DNA of 64,000 bases from Siderastrea radians. Its lineage: Eukaryota; Cnidaria; Anthozoa; Scleractinia; Rhizangiidae. The translations under genes were made by a program, and so were the position numbers. The notes beneath the pieces are model-generated. The model was not told the origin of the DNA, made no database searches, and saw only the letters and a list, made by a program, of their open reading frames with translations. The DNA lies in NCBI GenBank assembly GCA_964017195.1, contig OZ024889.1, forward strand, positions 55,976,074 to 56,040,073, given 5' to 3'. Below are positions 1-8,489 of this stretch, piece after piece (position 1 is the stretch's first letter; the number at the start of each line of letters is the position of its first letter).

Positions 1-234
1 CAGTTTTTCTGTGAACACAGTTTTCCCACAGCCGGAAGGTCCTACCACCAAAATGGAGGAGGGGGTATAAAATTGAAAAGAGGGTCCTGTTTGCCATGTG
101 GTAGGAAACGTTGTCAGCTCGGGCTTTTTCTGATTTTCTTGTAGTTTTTGTTTCCAACAATTTATTTTTTCATGACGGTCTTTTACGTAGCGCCGCCTAA
201 AAATTTTTCCACAATATGTGCTTCCGTATGCCAT
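1..234 (-). CDS. Packaging-type P-loop ATPase (Maverick/Polinton-like), C-terminal part beyond window
   Basis: The reading frame on the minus strand starts at an ATG at 234 and stays open for 78 codons to the window edge, so only the N-terminus is present. Residues 61-74 are a beta strand followed by a Walker A loop, ILVVGPSGCGKTVF, with the lysine at 71 and threonine at 72. A P-loop about 60 residues from the start, next to a family B polymerase, fits the FtsK/HerA-type genome-packaging ATPase of Maverick/Polinton and related elements, which would drive DNA into a capsid. The Walker B and sensor motifs would lie to the left and cannot be checked. A TATA box sits 35 bases upstream, giving a very short leader. 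The P-loop is seen; the packaging role is inferred from context. Another P-loop NTPase is possible. Confidence 0.72.
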   Translation of the reverse strand, partial: MAYGSTYCGKIFRRRYVKDRHEKINCWKQKLQENQKKPELTTFPTTWQTGPSFQFYTPSSILVVGPSGCGKTVFTEKL

Positions 235-268
235 GATAATCTTTAATAAAAATTTTAAAAACAAACCT

Positions 269-278
269 CTATTTATAG
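269..278 (-). promoter_or_regulatory. TATA box of the ATPase gene
   Basis: On the minus strand this reads CTATAAATAG, a near-consensus TATA box. It ends 35 bases before the ATPase start codon, so initiation about 25-30 bases downstream would leave a leader of only about ten bases. Confidence 0.6.
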
Positions 279-290
279 TTTTACCAAAAA

Positions 291-440
291 ATGTGTTGCA
301 CTGAAATGTGTTGCACTGAAATGTGTTGCACTGAAATGTGTTGCACCGAAACGTGTTGCACCGAAATGTGTTGCACTGAAATGTGTTACACCGAAATGTG
401 TTACACTGAAATGCGCTACGCCAAAATGCGTCACGCTAAA
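291..440. repeat. 15-bp tandem repeat between divergent promoters
   Basis: Ten consecutive 15-bp units of the type ATGTGTTGCACTGAA. The first eight differ by only one or two bases and the last two (411-440) are more diverged. Because 15 is a multiple of three, both strands stay open: the plus strand would read a pentapeptide MCCTE repeat and the minus strand a THFSA repeat. No flanking coding signal favours either. The array lies between the minus-strand ATPase TATA box and the plus-strand genes, so a cis-acting role (iteron or enhancer-like) is as likely as a protein. Confidence 0.8.
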
Positions 441-619
441 ATGCGTAATGAGTACGTCAAAAATGTCTTGTCTTTCTAAGTCCCTTAGGAATAGCGTATG
501 CAAATTTAGAAATTACGAGGTTGGGCATGTTTAAACACGTTGCTATAGCTCGTGCACGGATTGGTGGATGTTAAAGTCTCTAGAGACTTGACCGCTTTGA
601 ACCGGTTCAAGTTAATTGA

Positions 620-627
620 TTTATAAA
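620..627 (+). promoter_or_regulatory. TATA box upstream of the acidic repeat gene
   Basis: TTTATAAA, located 70 bases before the ATG at 697. Spacing and strand fit a promoter for the small acidic repeat gene. Confidence 0.45.
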
Positions 628-696
628 CCGCGCTGACTCACTATTTTCTCTGTTCGTTGTAACACTTCAAACATATGGGCTGACTACGATTCAATC

Positions 697-999
697 ATGT
701 TGGAGGAGGATGGTGTTATTTGTGTGGAACCTATGGTGGAAGAAGATAGTATTAGTTGTGTGGAAGATTGTGTAAAACCTACTAGGGATTGTGTGGAAGA
801 AGATAGTATTATTTGTGTGGAAGGTTGTGTAAAACCTACTAGGGATTGTGTGGAAGAAGATAGCATCATTTGTTTGGATCGTGTGGAGCCTACTAAGGAT
901 TGTGTGGTTAATATGGAACCTACGGTAGACGAGGATAGTGTCATTTGCATGGAAGATCTGGTGTCATCGCTCAACACTTTGGGTAAGTTGTTATTTTGA
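697..999 (+). CDS. Small acidic repeat protein with five [IV]xCx[ED] motifs
   Basis: A 100-residue frame built from about five imperfect repeats. Each has an acidic run followed by a hydrophobic-Cys-acidic core: VICVE (7-11), ISCVE (19-23), IICVE (38-42), IICLD (57-61) and VICME (82-86). Differences between repeats are mostly synonymous or conservative (I/V, E/D, V/L/M), which supports coding in this frame even though the opposite strand is also open. The core resembles the LxCxE motif used by viral and cellular proteins to bind retinoblastoma-family pockets, including the known IxCxE variant; it also resembles a SUMO-interacting motif. Neither function is shown. A consensus splice donor (G|GTAAGT at 983) lies in the last codons, so this may be a 5' exon rather than a complete gene. 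No match to a named family was recognised. Confidence 0.55.
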   Translation: MLEEDGVICVEPMVEEDSISCVEDCVKPTRDCVEEDSIICVEGCVKPTRDCVEEDSIICLDRVEPTKDCVVNMEPTVDEDSVICMEDLVSSLNTLGKLLF

Positions 1000-1261
1000 T
1001 ATGTTATCATTGTACGTAAAAACAAACGCTCTTTCCGAGAAAAATGTTTTTCTACACATCCTATGCAATCGTATGGTTATTCGGTTGAATTCTAAATTTT
1101 TTACAACATTTTAATTTTTGCTGACGTAGTATTTTATACTGACCTTTTACCGAAAAACGGTACCCAAATGGGGATGTATGAACAGAATTATTGGTCTGCT
1201 GAAAAGTAGCTATAGGCTTTATTTTTGATGACGCAGCATTTTTTCTCGGCTACTGAAAAAG

Positions 1262-1269
1262 TATAAAAG
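1262..1269 (+). promoter_or_regulatory. TATA box of the DNA polymerase gene
   Basis: TATAAAAG, a consensus TATA box 102 bases before the ATG at 1372. It supports that ATG, rather than the one at 1687, as the original polymerase start region. Confidence 0.6.
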
Positions 1270-1371
1270 GAAACAATTTCTTTGAGAATCTAGGTCATTT
1301 TTACACTTCTATTCATAGAGTCAACATCTCTTGAAACCAAAACCTGAGACCAAAGTTTTACATTTTCAGTA

Positions 1372-1584
1372 ATGGAGGATATTGAGATGATTGATTTGGA
1401 AGAGGCAAGAACAAATGATATCGAAATGGAGGATGTGGAAAAAACTGCGAGGCTAATTAATTTCCAGACAAGATTGGTTGAACAATCCGGTGGGGCGCTA
1501 GGTGGAAGCCGACCTGGGAAATTTGATTTTATTCAAAGTCGTGAACCCATTAGCGATCGAATAAGTAACTATATGGGTGCCTGA
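1372..1584 (+). CDS. N-terminal segment of the DNA polymerase, cut off by in-frame TGA
   Basis: Seventy codons that end in a TGA at 1582-1584. They are in exactly the same frame as the polymerase at 1687-5430, and every codon between 1585 and 1686 is open, so the two pieces are one reading frame interrupted by a single stop. The segment begins with an acidic stretch containing EMIDLEE, a SUMO-interaction-like patch, followed by a Gly-rich turn. A TATA box lies 102 bases upstream. A splice acceptor (TTTTCAG) ends two bases before the ATG. Most likely the TGA is a nonsense mutation that disables the full-length protein or forces re-initiation at 1687; readthrough or a sequencing error cannot be excluded. 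Confidence 0.6.
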   Translation: MEDIEMIDLEEARTNDIEMEDVEKTARLINFQTRLVEQSGGALGGSRPGKFDFIQSREPISDRISNYMGA

Positions 1585-1686
1585 GAACGGCGGTGGACTT
1601 CAAAGTTAAGACAAACTGGTCAGTTTATACTCCAGCAAAACATAGCCCAAGAACTACAAAATGGTATCAGAAGAGCCATAGACAAA

Positions 1687-4600
1687 ATGGTAGACCCATC
1701 TATGGACCCGCTGGATAGGGTTTATTTTACGATTGCATCGGAACGACTAAACTACAACTATCATGGTTGGGGAGCAACGGTCAAAGAGTGGCGAGAGGGT
1801 AGCGAACGGTTAAATCACATATTCGACAAAATGAGTCACGCTCTAAACTCCAACGAGTCTTTTGAGATGGATGACACATTTCAACTGTCATTTACGCATC
1901 TTCGCACACCACCCAAAGGACGCGGACATAAAATAAAAAACCGTCCGGGACACCAAGCTACAGCCATGTTGAGACAGAAGAGAGATTCTGTGATCCAGAT
2001 CAAAAACCAAGACGAGTTGTGTTGCTCCAGAGCCCTTATCACAGCCAGAGCCAAAATAGAAAAATCAAAAGATTGGGAACCCATCCGCAAGGGTCGTCAG
2101 ATTCAAACATGGTTAGCACGAAGTCTTCATAGAAAAGCCGGAGTACCTGAGGGGGCTTGCGGCTATGATGAGTTAGAACAATTTCAGACGTATCTGACTG
2201 GATATGAAATTGTGGTCGTCGATGCAGATCGTCGCTACAGCTGCAAAAGCTTCAAACCCCAAAGCGGTTTACCTAAATTAAGTCTATTATATTCAGATGG
2301 GCATTATGACGTCATCACGACGCTTCAGGGATTTTTTGGAACAAAGTATTTCTGCAACACCTGCCTGCAGGGTTATGACAACCTTGGTAAACATACCTGC
2401 AAACAAAACAAAAAGTTTTGCTACGCCTGCCGACAGCAAAATTGTTCTGATCATCAAGAGGCTCAAAAAACTAAACGACGTGCTCACCTCCGGTGCTCTG
2501 CTTGCAACCGCAAGTTTTTTGGAGAAAACTGCCTCCAAAACCACCTTACTATGGATCGTCGAGGACGAGAGAACAGTGAACATCCTGTATGTCGCGCTGT
2601 GCGTCGGTGTGGCTATTGTCAAAAACAGGAAAACACCGAGAAAGATATAGCACGTCACCAGTGTGGTTACGCACGATGCCCCTCTTGCAAGGACTATGTT
2701 AACATTGACGAACACAAGTGTTTCATCCAAGTCTCGAAAAAGAGAAAAGCGGCTTCAGCCGATCGTCCAACCAAACGTCAGCGAAAAGAAGAAAACGAAG
2801 AAGAAAATGATGAATCCATGGATGAAGAAGACGATGATGAAACAGAGAGCATCATGGTCTTTTTCGACATCGAAGCCATGATGCTCCCTGGGGGTCATGA
2901 GCCAAACCTTTTGGTGGCCGAAACTGACCAGACCGAGGAACCAATCATCTTTCGTGGCAAAAACTGTGTGGCTGAGTTTCTTATTTGGTTAGAAGAATTA
3001 ACAGAGGAGGACACGCAAAATGTAACCGTCGTAGCCCATAATTTCCAGGGTTACGACGGTTATTTCGTGGTGGAGCAGTACTATCGCACCAATCAGATTA
3101 TAGAACAGCTTCGCAACGGAGCCAAATTGTTGCAAGTTCAACATGATCGAATCAGATTTATTGATTCACTCAACTTTTTCGCCATGAAGTTGGATAATTT
3201 TCCAAAAACATTTGGCATTCAGCAACTCAAAAAAGGGTACTTTCCTCATGTATTCAATGTGCCTGCAAACCAAAACTATGTCGGAGAGCTTCCATCGCAG
3301 GACTATTATATGCCAGAGGTTATGGGAGTCAGGGAACTTGAAGAATTTCAACAATGGCATCAAGAGCAAAGGGATCGTGGCTTTGTCTTTGACTTTCAAA
3401 AGGAACTGGTAGACTATTGCGTCAGCGACGTAAAACTGTTAAAGGCTGGCTGCCTTACCTTCAAAAACCTGTTTGAAGAAATTGCTGGATTTAATCCATT
3501 CAGCAAAATTACCATTGCCTCGGCAGCGAATGAGGATCTTCGTCGAAATCGGTTGCAGGAAAACACGATCGCTAGCGAACCCCTCTACGGGTGGAAAAAG
3601 AATGTAAACCAGAGCAATGCAGCGCTTCAATGGCTCGCCTGGGAGAACTATCAGCTCCGTCAACAAGTAGACCCTCAGATGTTTCTACCTCCCCGAGACT
3701 TTATTCAGCATAGTGGGAACGCAGGGGAATACAAGATCCCCGGCACCCGGTACCACGTTGACGGGTACTGCCGAGAAAACAATACGGTGTATGAGTTTTT
3801 GGGGTGCTTTTACCACGGTTGTAAGAACTGTTTCCCCGTTCGCCACGAAAAACACAGGAGGTTGTTGGATCGTACGTTTAGTGAAGTGCACGACTGTACA
3901 TACCTGCGACTCCAAACCATACAAAACCATGGCTACGCTGTTAAAATCATGTGGGAATGTGAATGGGAGAAAATAAAAAAAGAAGATCCTGACATTCAAA
4001 CCTACATTGGTACCCTGGAGATCGTGGACCCGCTGAACCCCCGGGACGCGTTCTTCGGGGGCCGCACAAACGCTGCAAAGCTGTTTTATCATACGGCAGA
4101 AGGAGAAAAGATTCATTATATAGACTACACAAGTCTATATCCTTTCGTCAATAAAACGTCGCGTTATTCTGTCGGACACCCGGAGTTTATCTATCAGCCG
4201 GAGGGAACTGACGTGTCACAGTACTTTGGACTCATAAAATGCAAGATCACAGCTCCTTACGGGATGATCCATCCCGTATTGCCATCCCGCGAGGGGGAAA
4301 AGCTTACCTTTCCCCTTTGCAAAACATGCGCTCAACAAGAAATGAAAAAACCTATGCTTGAACGGTCAGCGGTCTGCCGACACACGGAAGAAGAAAGAAG
4401 TATGGTAGGTACTTGGTGTACCCCCGAAGTTCAAAAAGCTGTGGAGTTAGGATACCGTGTACAAAAAATATATGAGGTGTGGCACTTCCCAGAGAGCCAA
4501 GAAGGTCTTTTCCAAGATTATGTCAACACATGGCTTAAAATTAAACAGGAGGCCTCTGGTTGGCCCGGAGGTTGTGAGACTGAGGAGCAAAAGCAAGCCT

Positions 4601-5430
4601 ACATCCGTGAGTATGAAGCACGTGAGGGCATCAAGCTCCACTACAGCAAAATCGAGTTAAACTCAGGCTTACGCTCACTGGCAAAAATGATGCTAAATGC
4701 CATGTGGGGTAAGTTTGGGCAACAGCTAAACAAAACGCAACTTAAAGTGTTTCAAGATCCTATGGAACTTCACCGCTTCCTAAACAGCGACGCGATCGAC
4801 GTCAAAAAGGTCACCGTTCAACCCAATGACCTGATCGAGGTTTTCTACATCCACACAAAAGAAGATATTCCGGTTTCCCCTAACTTGAATGTATTTGTGG
4901 CCGCGTTCACGACGTGTTGGGCGCGGCTGCGCCTGTACGAGGCACTAGATCTTCTTCAAAACCGCGTCCTGTATTACGACACCGATTCGGTGCTGTATAT
5001 TGAAGATACAGAGGATCCGACACAACCACAACCGCAGTTGGGACGCTATCTCGGTGATTTCACCTCGGAACTTAAACCTGGAGACTTTATTACTGAATTT
5101 GTGTCTGGAGGACCAAAAAATTATGGGTACCAGACCCATCGCGGCAAAACGGAATGCAAAGTAAAAGGTTTCAGCCTCAAGAATGAAGGACTGGAGCAAC
5201 TTAATTACAATTTGTTGAGAAACGATGTGATCAAAGAAATACAGCGCCCCAAAAGCAACCTAACCGCCAGGGAATATCAAGTGGCGAAAACTTTTCAAGT
5301 GGTGAGGGACTCCAAAAACTACAAACTGTATACTCACCCTGAGTATAAATGCTATAAACTGGTCTTCGACAAACGTGTCGTGGATTCGACTACGTTCAAC
5401 ACTTATCCTTACGGATATTTCAAAGGATGA
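1687..5430 (+). CDS. polB: Protein-primed family B DNA polymerase (Maverick/Polinton-like)
   Basis: A 1247-residue polymerase that would replicate the element. Residues 222-348 hold a cysteine/histidine-rich region with many paired Cys, probably several zinc fingers, followed by a basic then acidic linker (351-388). The 3'-5' exonuclease motifs are present: Exo I FDIEA (D394, E396), Exo II HNFQGYDG (N452, D457), Exo III YCVSD (Y577, D581). Residues about 685-760 (D692, E703, EFLGCFYHGC) look like an inserted nuclease-fold domain. Polymerase motifs follow: A DYTSLYP (D813), B KMMLNAMWG (K1000, N1004, G1008), C YYDTDS (D1098, D1100), and KVKGFSL at 1158. The 150 or so residues between A and B would hold the TPR1 insertion of protein-primed enzymes. 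All catalytic residues seem intact. The M at 1687 is probably internal: the frame is open upstream to a TGA at 1582, and conserved-looking sequence precedes this start. Confidence 0.93.
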   Translation: MVDPSMDPLDRVYFTIASERLNYNYHGWGATVKEWREGSERLNHIFDKMSHALNSNESFEMDDTFQLSFTHLRTPPKGRGHKIKNRPGHQATAMLRQKRDSVIQIKNQDELCCSRALITARAKIEKSKDWEPIRKGRQIQTWLARSLHRKAGVPEGACGYDELEQFQTYLTGYEIVVVDADRRYSCKSFKPQSGLPKLSLLYSDGHYDVITTLQGFFGTKYFCNTCLQGYDNLGKHTCKQNKKFCYACRQQNCSDHQEAQKTKRRAHLRCSACNRKFFGENCLQNHLTMDRRGRENSEHPVCRAVRRCGYCQKQENTEKDIARHQCGYARCPSCKDYVNIDEHKCFIQVSKKRKAASADRPTKRQRKEENEEENDESMDEEDDDETESIMVFFDIEAMMLPGGHEPNLLVAETDQTEEPIIFRGKNCVAEFLIWLEELTEEDTQNVTVVAHNFQGYDGYFVVEQYYRTNQIIEQLRNGAKLLQVQHDRIRFIDSLNFFAMKLDNFPKTFGIQQLKKGYFPHVFNVPANQNYVGELPSQDYYMPEVMGVRELEEFQQWHQEQRDRGFVFDFQKELVDYCVSDVKLLKAGCLTFKNLFEEIAGFNPFSKITIASAANEDLRRNRLQENTIASEPLYGWKKNVNQSNAALQWLAWENYQLRQQVDPQMFLPPRDFIQHSGNAGEYKIPGTRYHVDGYCRENNTVYEFLGCFYHGCKNCFPVRHEKHRRLLDRTFSEVHDCTYLRLQTIQNHGYAVKIMWECEWEKIKKEDPDIQTYIGTLEIVDPLNPRDAFFGGRTNAAKLFYHTAEGEKIHYIDYTSLYPFVNKTSRYSVGHPEFIYQPEGTDVSQYFGLIKCKITAPYGMIHPVLPSREGEKLTFPLCKTCAQQEMKKPMLERSAVCRHTEEERSMVGTWCTPEVQKAVELGYRVQKIYEVWHFPESQEGLFQDYVNTWLKIKQEASGWPGGCETEEQKQAYIREYEAREGIKLHYSKIELNSGLRSLAKMMLNAMWGKFGQQLNKTQLKVFQDPMELHRFLNSDAIDVKKVTVQPNDLIEVFYIHTKEDIPVSPNLNVFVAAFTTCWARLRLYEALDLLQNRVLYYDTDSVLYIEDTEDPTQPQPQLGRYLGDFTSELKPGDFITEFVSGGPKNYGYQTHRGKTECKVKGFSLKNEGLEQLNYNLLRNDVIKEIQRPKSNLTAREYQVAKTFQVVRDSKNYKLYTHPEYKCYKLVFDKRVVDSTTFNTYPYGYFKG

Positions 5431-5454
5431 ACTGAGTACTTAGTTCTTGTCAAC

Positions 5455-5785
5455 CTTTTGTGTAAATAGTTTTTCTTGTTGACCTACAATGCTAGGTTTC
5501 AAAGTAGGTTTTTGTGTAAATAGTTTTTTCTTGTTAACCTGCAATGCTAGGTTTCAGAGTAGGTTTTTGTGTAAATAGTTTTTTCTTGTTAACCTGCAAT
5601 GCTAGGTTTCAGAGTAGGTTTTTGTGTAAATAGTTTTTTCTTGTTAACCTGCAATGCTAGGTTTCAAACAAGGTTTTTGATAGATACTTAGTGCTGTAAA
5701 TAGGTTTTCATGTTGGCCTTCGTTTGCTAGGTTTCAAACAAGGTTTTTGATAGAGTTTCTGTAATGTTGTAAATAGGTTATGTGG
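5455..5785. repeat. 55-bp tandem repeat downstream of the polymerase
   Basis: About six units of roughly 55 bp, each with TGTAAATAG followed by a T tract, then a segment containing TGCAATGCTAGGTTTC. Units two to four are nearly identical; the last two are diverged and lengthened. It starts about 25 bases after the polymerase stop codon. It could carry the 3' end signal of the gene or be an iteron near the element end; no ORF spans it. Confidence 0.8.
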
Positions 5786-5801
5786 CCTTTTATTCAGTGA
5801 C

Positions 5802-5945
5802 TCTAAAGACCAACGATTAATGTTGTTAAAGGACCAACATCAGTACGATGTCGTCACCACCTTGACTGGATTTTTTGGTACTAGTTATGTATGCAACACG
5901 TGCTTCAAACCGTATGACAAGTAAAATCGTCACCGTTGTAAACAG
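5802..5945 (+). pseudogene. Relic of a second DNA polymerase copy (zinc-finger segment)
   Basis: Translated in frame from 5802, this stretch gives about 40 residues parallel to residues 195-241 of the polymerase: QYDVVTTLTGFFGT aligns with HYDVITTLQGFFGT, followed by matching YxCNTC, YD and H...CKQ positions. The match is at protein level with many base changes, so it is not a recent duplication of the adjacent gene. A TAA interrupts it at the YDK position, and nothing polymerase-like follows. It is an isolated fragment, probably from an older or different Maverick-like element into or beside which the present one landed. Confidence 0.75.
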
Positions 5946-6253
5946 CAGTGAACTTGTTTCCATTTTATAGGGAGTATTCTTGTTAAAAGTGATAGCAGAC
6001 TCTGTTTAATTTTGGGATAATTGTAAATAGGTTTTTGAGTAAGTTTTTTCACAACATATTTACTGTAAGATTACAAATTGTTTGTAATAAACTCGGTTGG
6101 ACGATACAATACTGTGCGAACGAATTTGCATACGAGGTCCCAGAGGGAATAACACGTTTTCCGAGAAATCAGGGTTCCAGGCGCGAGGGGTTCCTAGAAT
6201 CTATCTATCAAGCGTACTGGTCTCCGGGTTACCCAAGAATCTATCCCTTATAG

Positions 6254-6505
6254 ATCCGTTTATTTTTAAATGTCAACTTTTTCCAACTTGTTTATTTTTG
6301 AATGTAGACTTTTTCAACTTGTTTATTTTTAAATGTCAACTTTTTCCAACTTGTTTATTTTTTAATGTAGACTTTTTCAACTTGTTTATTTTTAAGTGTC
6401 AACTTTTTCCAACTTGTTTATTTTTGAATGTAGACTTTTTCAACTTGTTTATTTTTAAATGTCAACTTTTTCCAACTTGTTTATTTTTAAATGTCAACTT
6501 TTTCC
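6254..6505. repeat. 31/32-bp alternating minisatellite
   Basis: About eight units in a dimeric pattern. A 32-bp form containing AAATGTCAACTTTTTCCAAC alternates with a 31-bp form containing GAATGTAGACTTTTTCAAC. The overlapping open frame at 6097-6762 consists of this repeat and the GC-rich repeat that follows, and shows no independent sign of coding. Confidence 0.8.
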
Positions 6506-6599
6506 AGCGGACTTTTTTTCGACTTGTTTCGACTTTTCGTGATCCATACAACACGCGCGTGGCTACGCGCGTCAACCCGCGGAGCGGGCTCTGGGGCAG

Positions 6600-6690
6600 G
6601 CCGCACTACCGGGCGGGTGGCACTACCGAGCGGGCGGCACTACCTGGCGGGCGGCACTACCGGGCGGGCGGCACTACCGGGCAGTACACC
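6600..6690. repeat. GC-rich 17-bp minisatellite
   Basis: Five units close to GGCACTACCGGGCGGGC inside a local GC-rich island (6540-6690) that contrasts with the AT-rich surroundings. The island also holds GTGGCTACGCGCGTCAACCC. No gene is recognised. Confidence 0.75.
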
Positions 6691-6914
6691 CTGGGAGTTG
6701 GTAGTTTAAGATTTAGACGCGAGAAAATACAAGATTTGTCATTTTTAACTTTTATCCTTTAAAGCTTTTAACGTTATCTATTTTAAAAATATCAGTATTG
6801 AAAGACACTATTTGGTGTTACACACTTGACTGATCTAACCGAAATTTACCCTATTTGGTGTTGCACCTTTTGGTGAACCTATCTAAACTACCATTTAACT
6901 TACTCTTCTATCTA

Positions 6915-6985
6915 ACGGTGATGTGGTCTTTTGGTAGCATTGCAACTTAAGACGTGGGAGGTTCGAGGTTCGAATCCAGGTGATT
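6915..6985 (+). other. tRNA-like remnant with Pol III B box
   Basis: GGTTCGAATCC at 6969-6979 is a perfect Pol III B box. About 45 bases upstream, TGGTCTTTTGG resembles an A box with one mismatch. The T stem and acceptor stem pair poorly, so this is not a convincing functional tRNA. A tRNA pseudogene or the head of a tRNA-derived SINE is more likely. Downstream to 7260 there are repeated CTTCGGAA words and a 24-bp direct repeat containing AAGTAATTAATTTATTCATT (about 7101 and 7211). Confidence 0.35.
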
Positions 6986-7396
6986 TCTTCTTTTTCTTAT
7001 CTTCGGAACTTCGGCACATCTTCGGAATACTATCGGAAACTCTTCGGAAGGGTTCGACACACGTGTAGGTTCGGAAGGGAAAATAGTATTGAATCTTCCA
7101 AAGTAATTAATTTATTCATTCAAAGAATATCATGACCGTCTAGAGTTAGATGGTGGACATCCACTATGGCAACCTAGGGTTATCTTCGGAAAATAGTATC
7201 AAATCTTCGGAAGTAATTAATTTATTCATTAAACTGGGACCCAGAGGGGAATACATTACTATTATCAGGTCAAATCAAACTACAAAGCTTGTTCCTTCGA
7301 AAACCGGGATTCTTTTGCCAAAGGCATGAGGTTAAGTGTATTAATTTTGGCGAAATCCCAAGCCGGTCGGTAATTTGAGGTTCTGGAAATTGCAAG

Positions 7397-7397
<1 letters not shown>

Positions 7398-7445
<48 letters not shown>
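7398..7445. repeat. (CT)n microsatellite
   Basis: An uninterrupted run of 24 CT dinucleotides. Confidence 0.97.
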
Positions 7446-7447
<2 letters not shown>

Positions 7448-7611
7448 AGATATATATAGAGTAGGTCAAACTTCAAGTTTCTAAAACCGCCTCCCAGAGC
7501 TTTAACTTGACAAACCAAGCCGCTTTAAATTGACAAACCAAGCCAATAATAACAAATGATAACAAACAGTATCACAGTGTTCATGTTTCTAACCGTCCAA
7601 AAAAGCCGTAA

Positions 7612-7940
7612 ATTCCTAGGACAAAATTCTTAGGAATTCCTGGGAATTCCTAGGAATTCCTAAGAATCTGAGGTGTGAATTTTCACGGTAAATTTGGACT
7701 TGGAATTCCCAAGAATTCTTAGGAATTCCAAGCTTAAATGGTGCTGTCTTGAAATTCCTAGGAATTCCTAGGAATTCCAACTAAAAGAAAATCAAAGACA
7801 GAATTCCCAGTTACTTTCAGAAATTCCTAGGAATTCCAAGGAATGTTAAAGAATAACTGGGAATTTTTGGGAATGTGTGAGAAAAAATAGGAATATGGTC
7901 AGGAATTTGTGGGAATAAATGGGAATTTCTTAAATAAGTT
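7612..7940. repeat. Palindromic AATTCC-rich repeat array, copy 1
   Basis: Clustered palindromic words such as CCTAGGAATTCCTAAG and GGAATTCCTAGGAATTCC, grading to the right into GGGAAT-rich words. A related array in opposite orientation lies at 17990-18260. No coding is evident. The open frame at 7817-8128 on the minus strand consists largely of this repeat. Confidence 0.75.
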
Positions 7941-8489
7941 GGGGAAACATTAGAAACTTGACCCAAAATGGTAACAAAAAAAACAGCTGTTGGACACGAT
8001 GCAATATCCCTCAATTTAAAGGCCAGTTGCTGATATTTAAAGTAGACAAATCGAGGGTCTGGTTTTTTAACCAGGCTTGGACCGGGGCAAAACCCTAGTT
8101 TTCCCGGGCTCTTGGTACAAGGGCACATTCAGTTTACCTCAGAATGTCTGTTTTCAACATATCTTCAACAGGAGTTAAATGATAAAATTAGTTCAATATC
8201 ATTTTGTACCTTATATTTTTGTTTATGAGGCAAAATTGGAAATACAATTCAACAATCAAGTACCGCCTTCACTGATTTTACATATAGGTCTTATCTGTTT
8301 TGGCTGCCTTTAGTTCACTTGCTGTTAGCAGTCTTCTGAGTTCGGTCCTCTGACGGCCTTATACATGTGGTCCTAGGAAAAAAAAATCGAAATTTTATAT
8401 AAATTCTAGACCTGTCATACACTCAACATTATTTATAAGTTGCAGCGTTAATTTTCAATAAAATATAAGGTACATATGTACATGTACAG

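Noticed and set aside
2293..2730. Minus-strand 145-codon frame and other frames inside 1.7-5.4 kb
   Set aside because: Shadows of the polymerase coding sequence.
6097..6762. 221-codon plus-strand frame with repeated FKCQLFPTCLFLNVDFFNLF-like peptide
   Set aside because: It is composed of the 31/32-bp minisatellite and the GC-rich repeat. Repeat periods and homogeneity explain the open frame, and no codon-level selection is visible.
6915..6985. Functional tRNA gene
   Set aside because: The B box is good, but the T stem and acceptor stem do not pair properly and the A box has a mismatch at a conserved position.
7398..7445. Regulatory GAGA-type element
   Set aside because: A pure CT microsatellite with no nearby gene; nothing supports a regulatory role.
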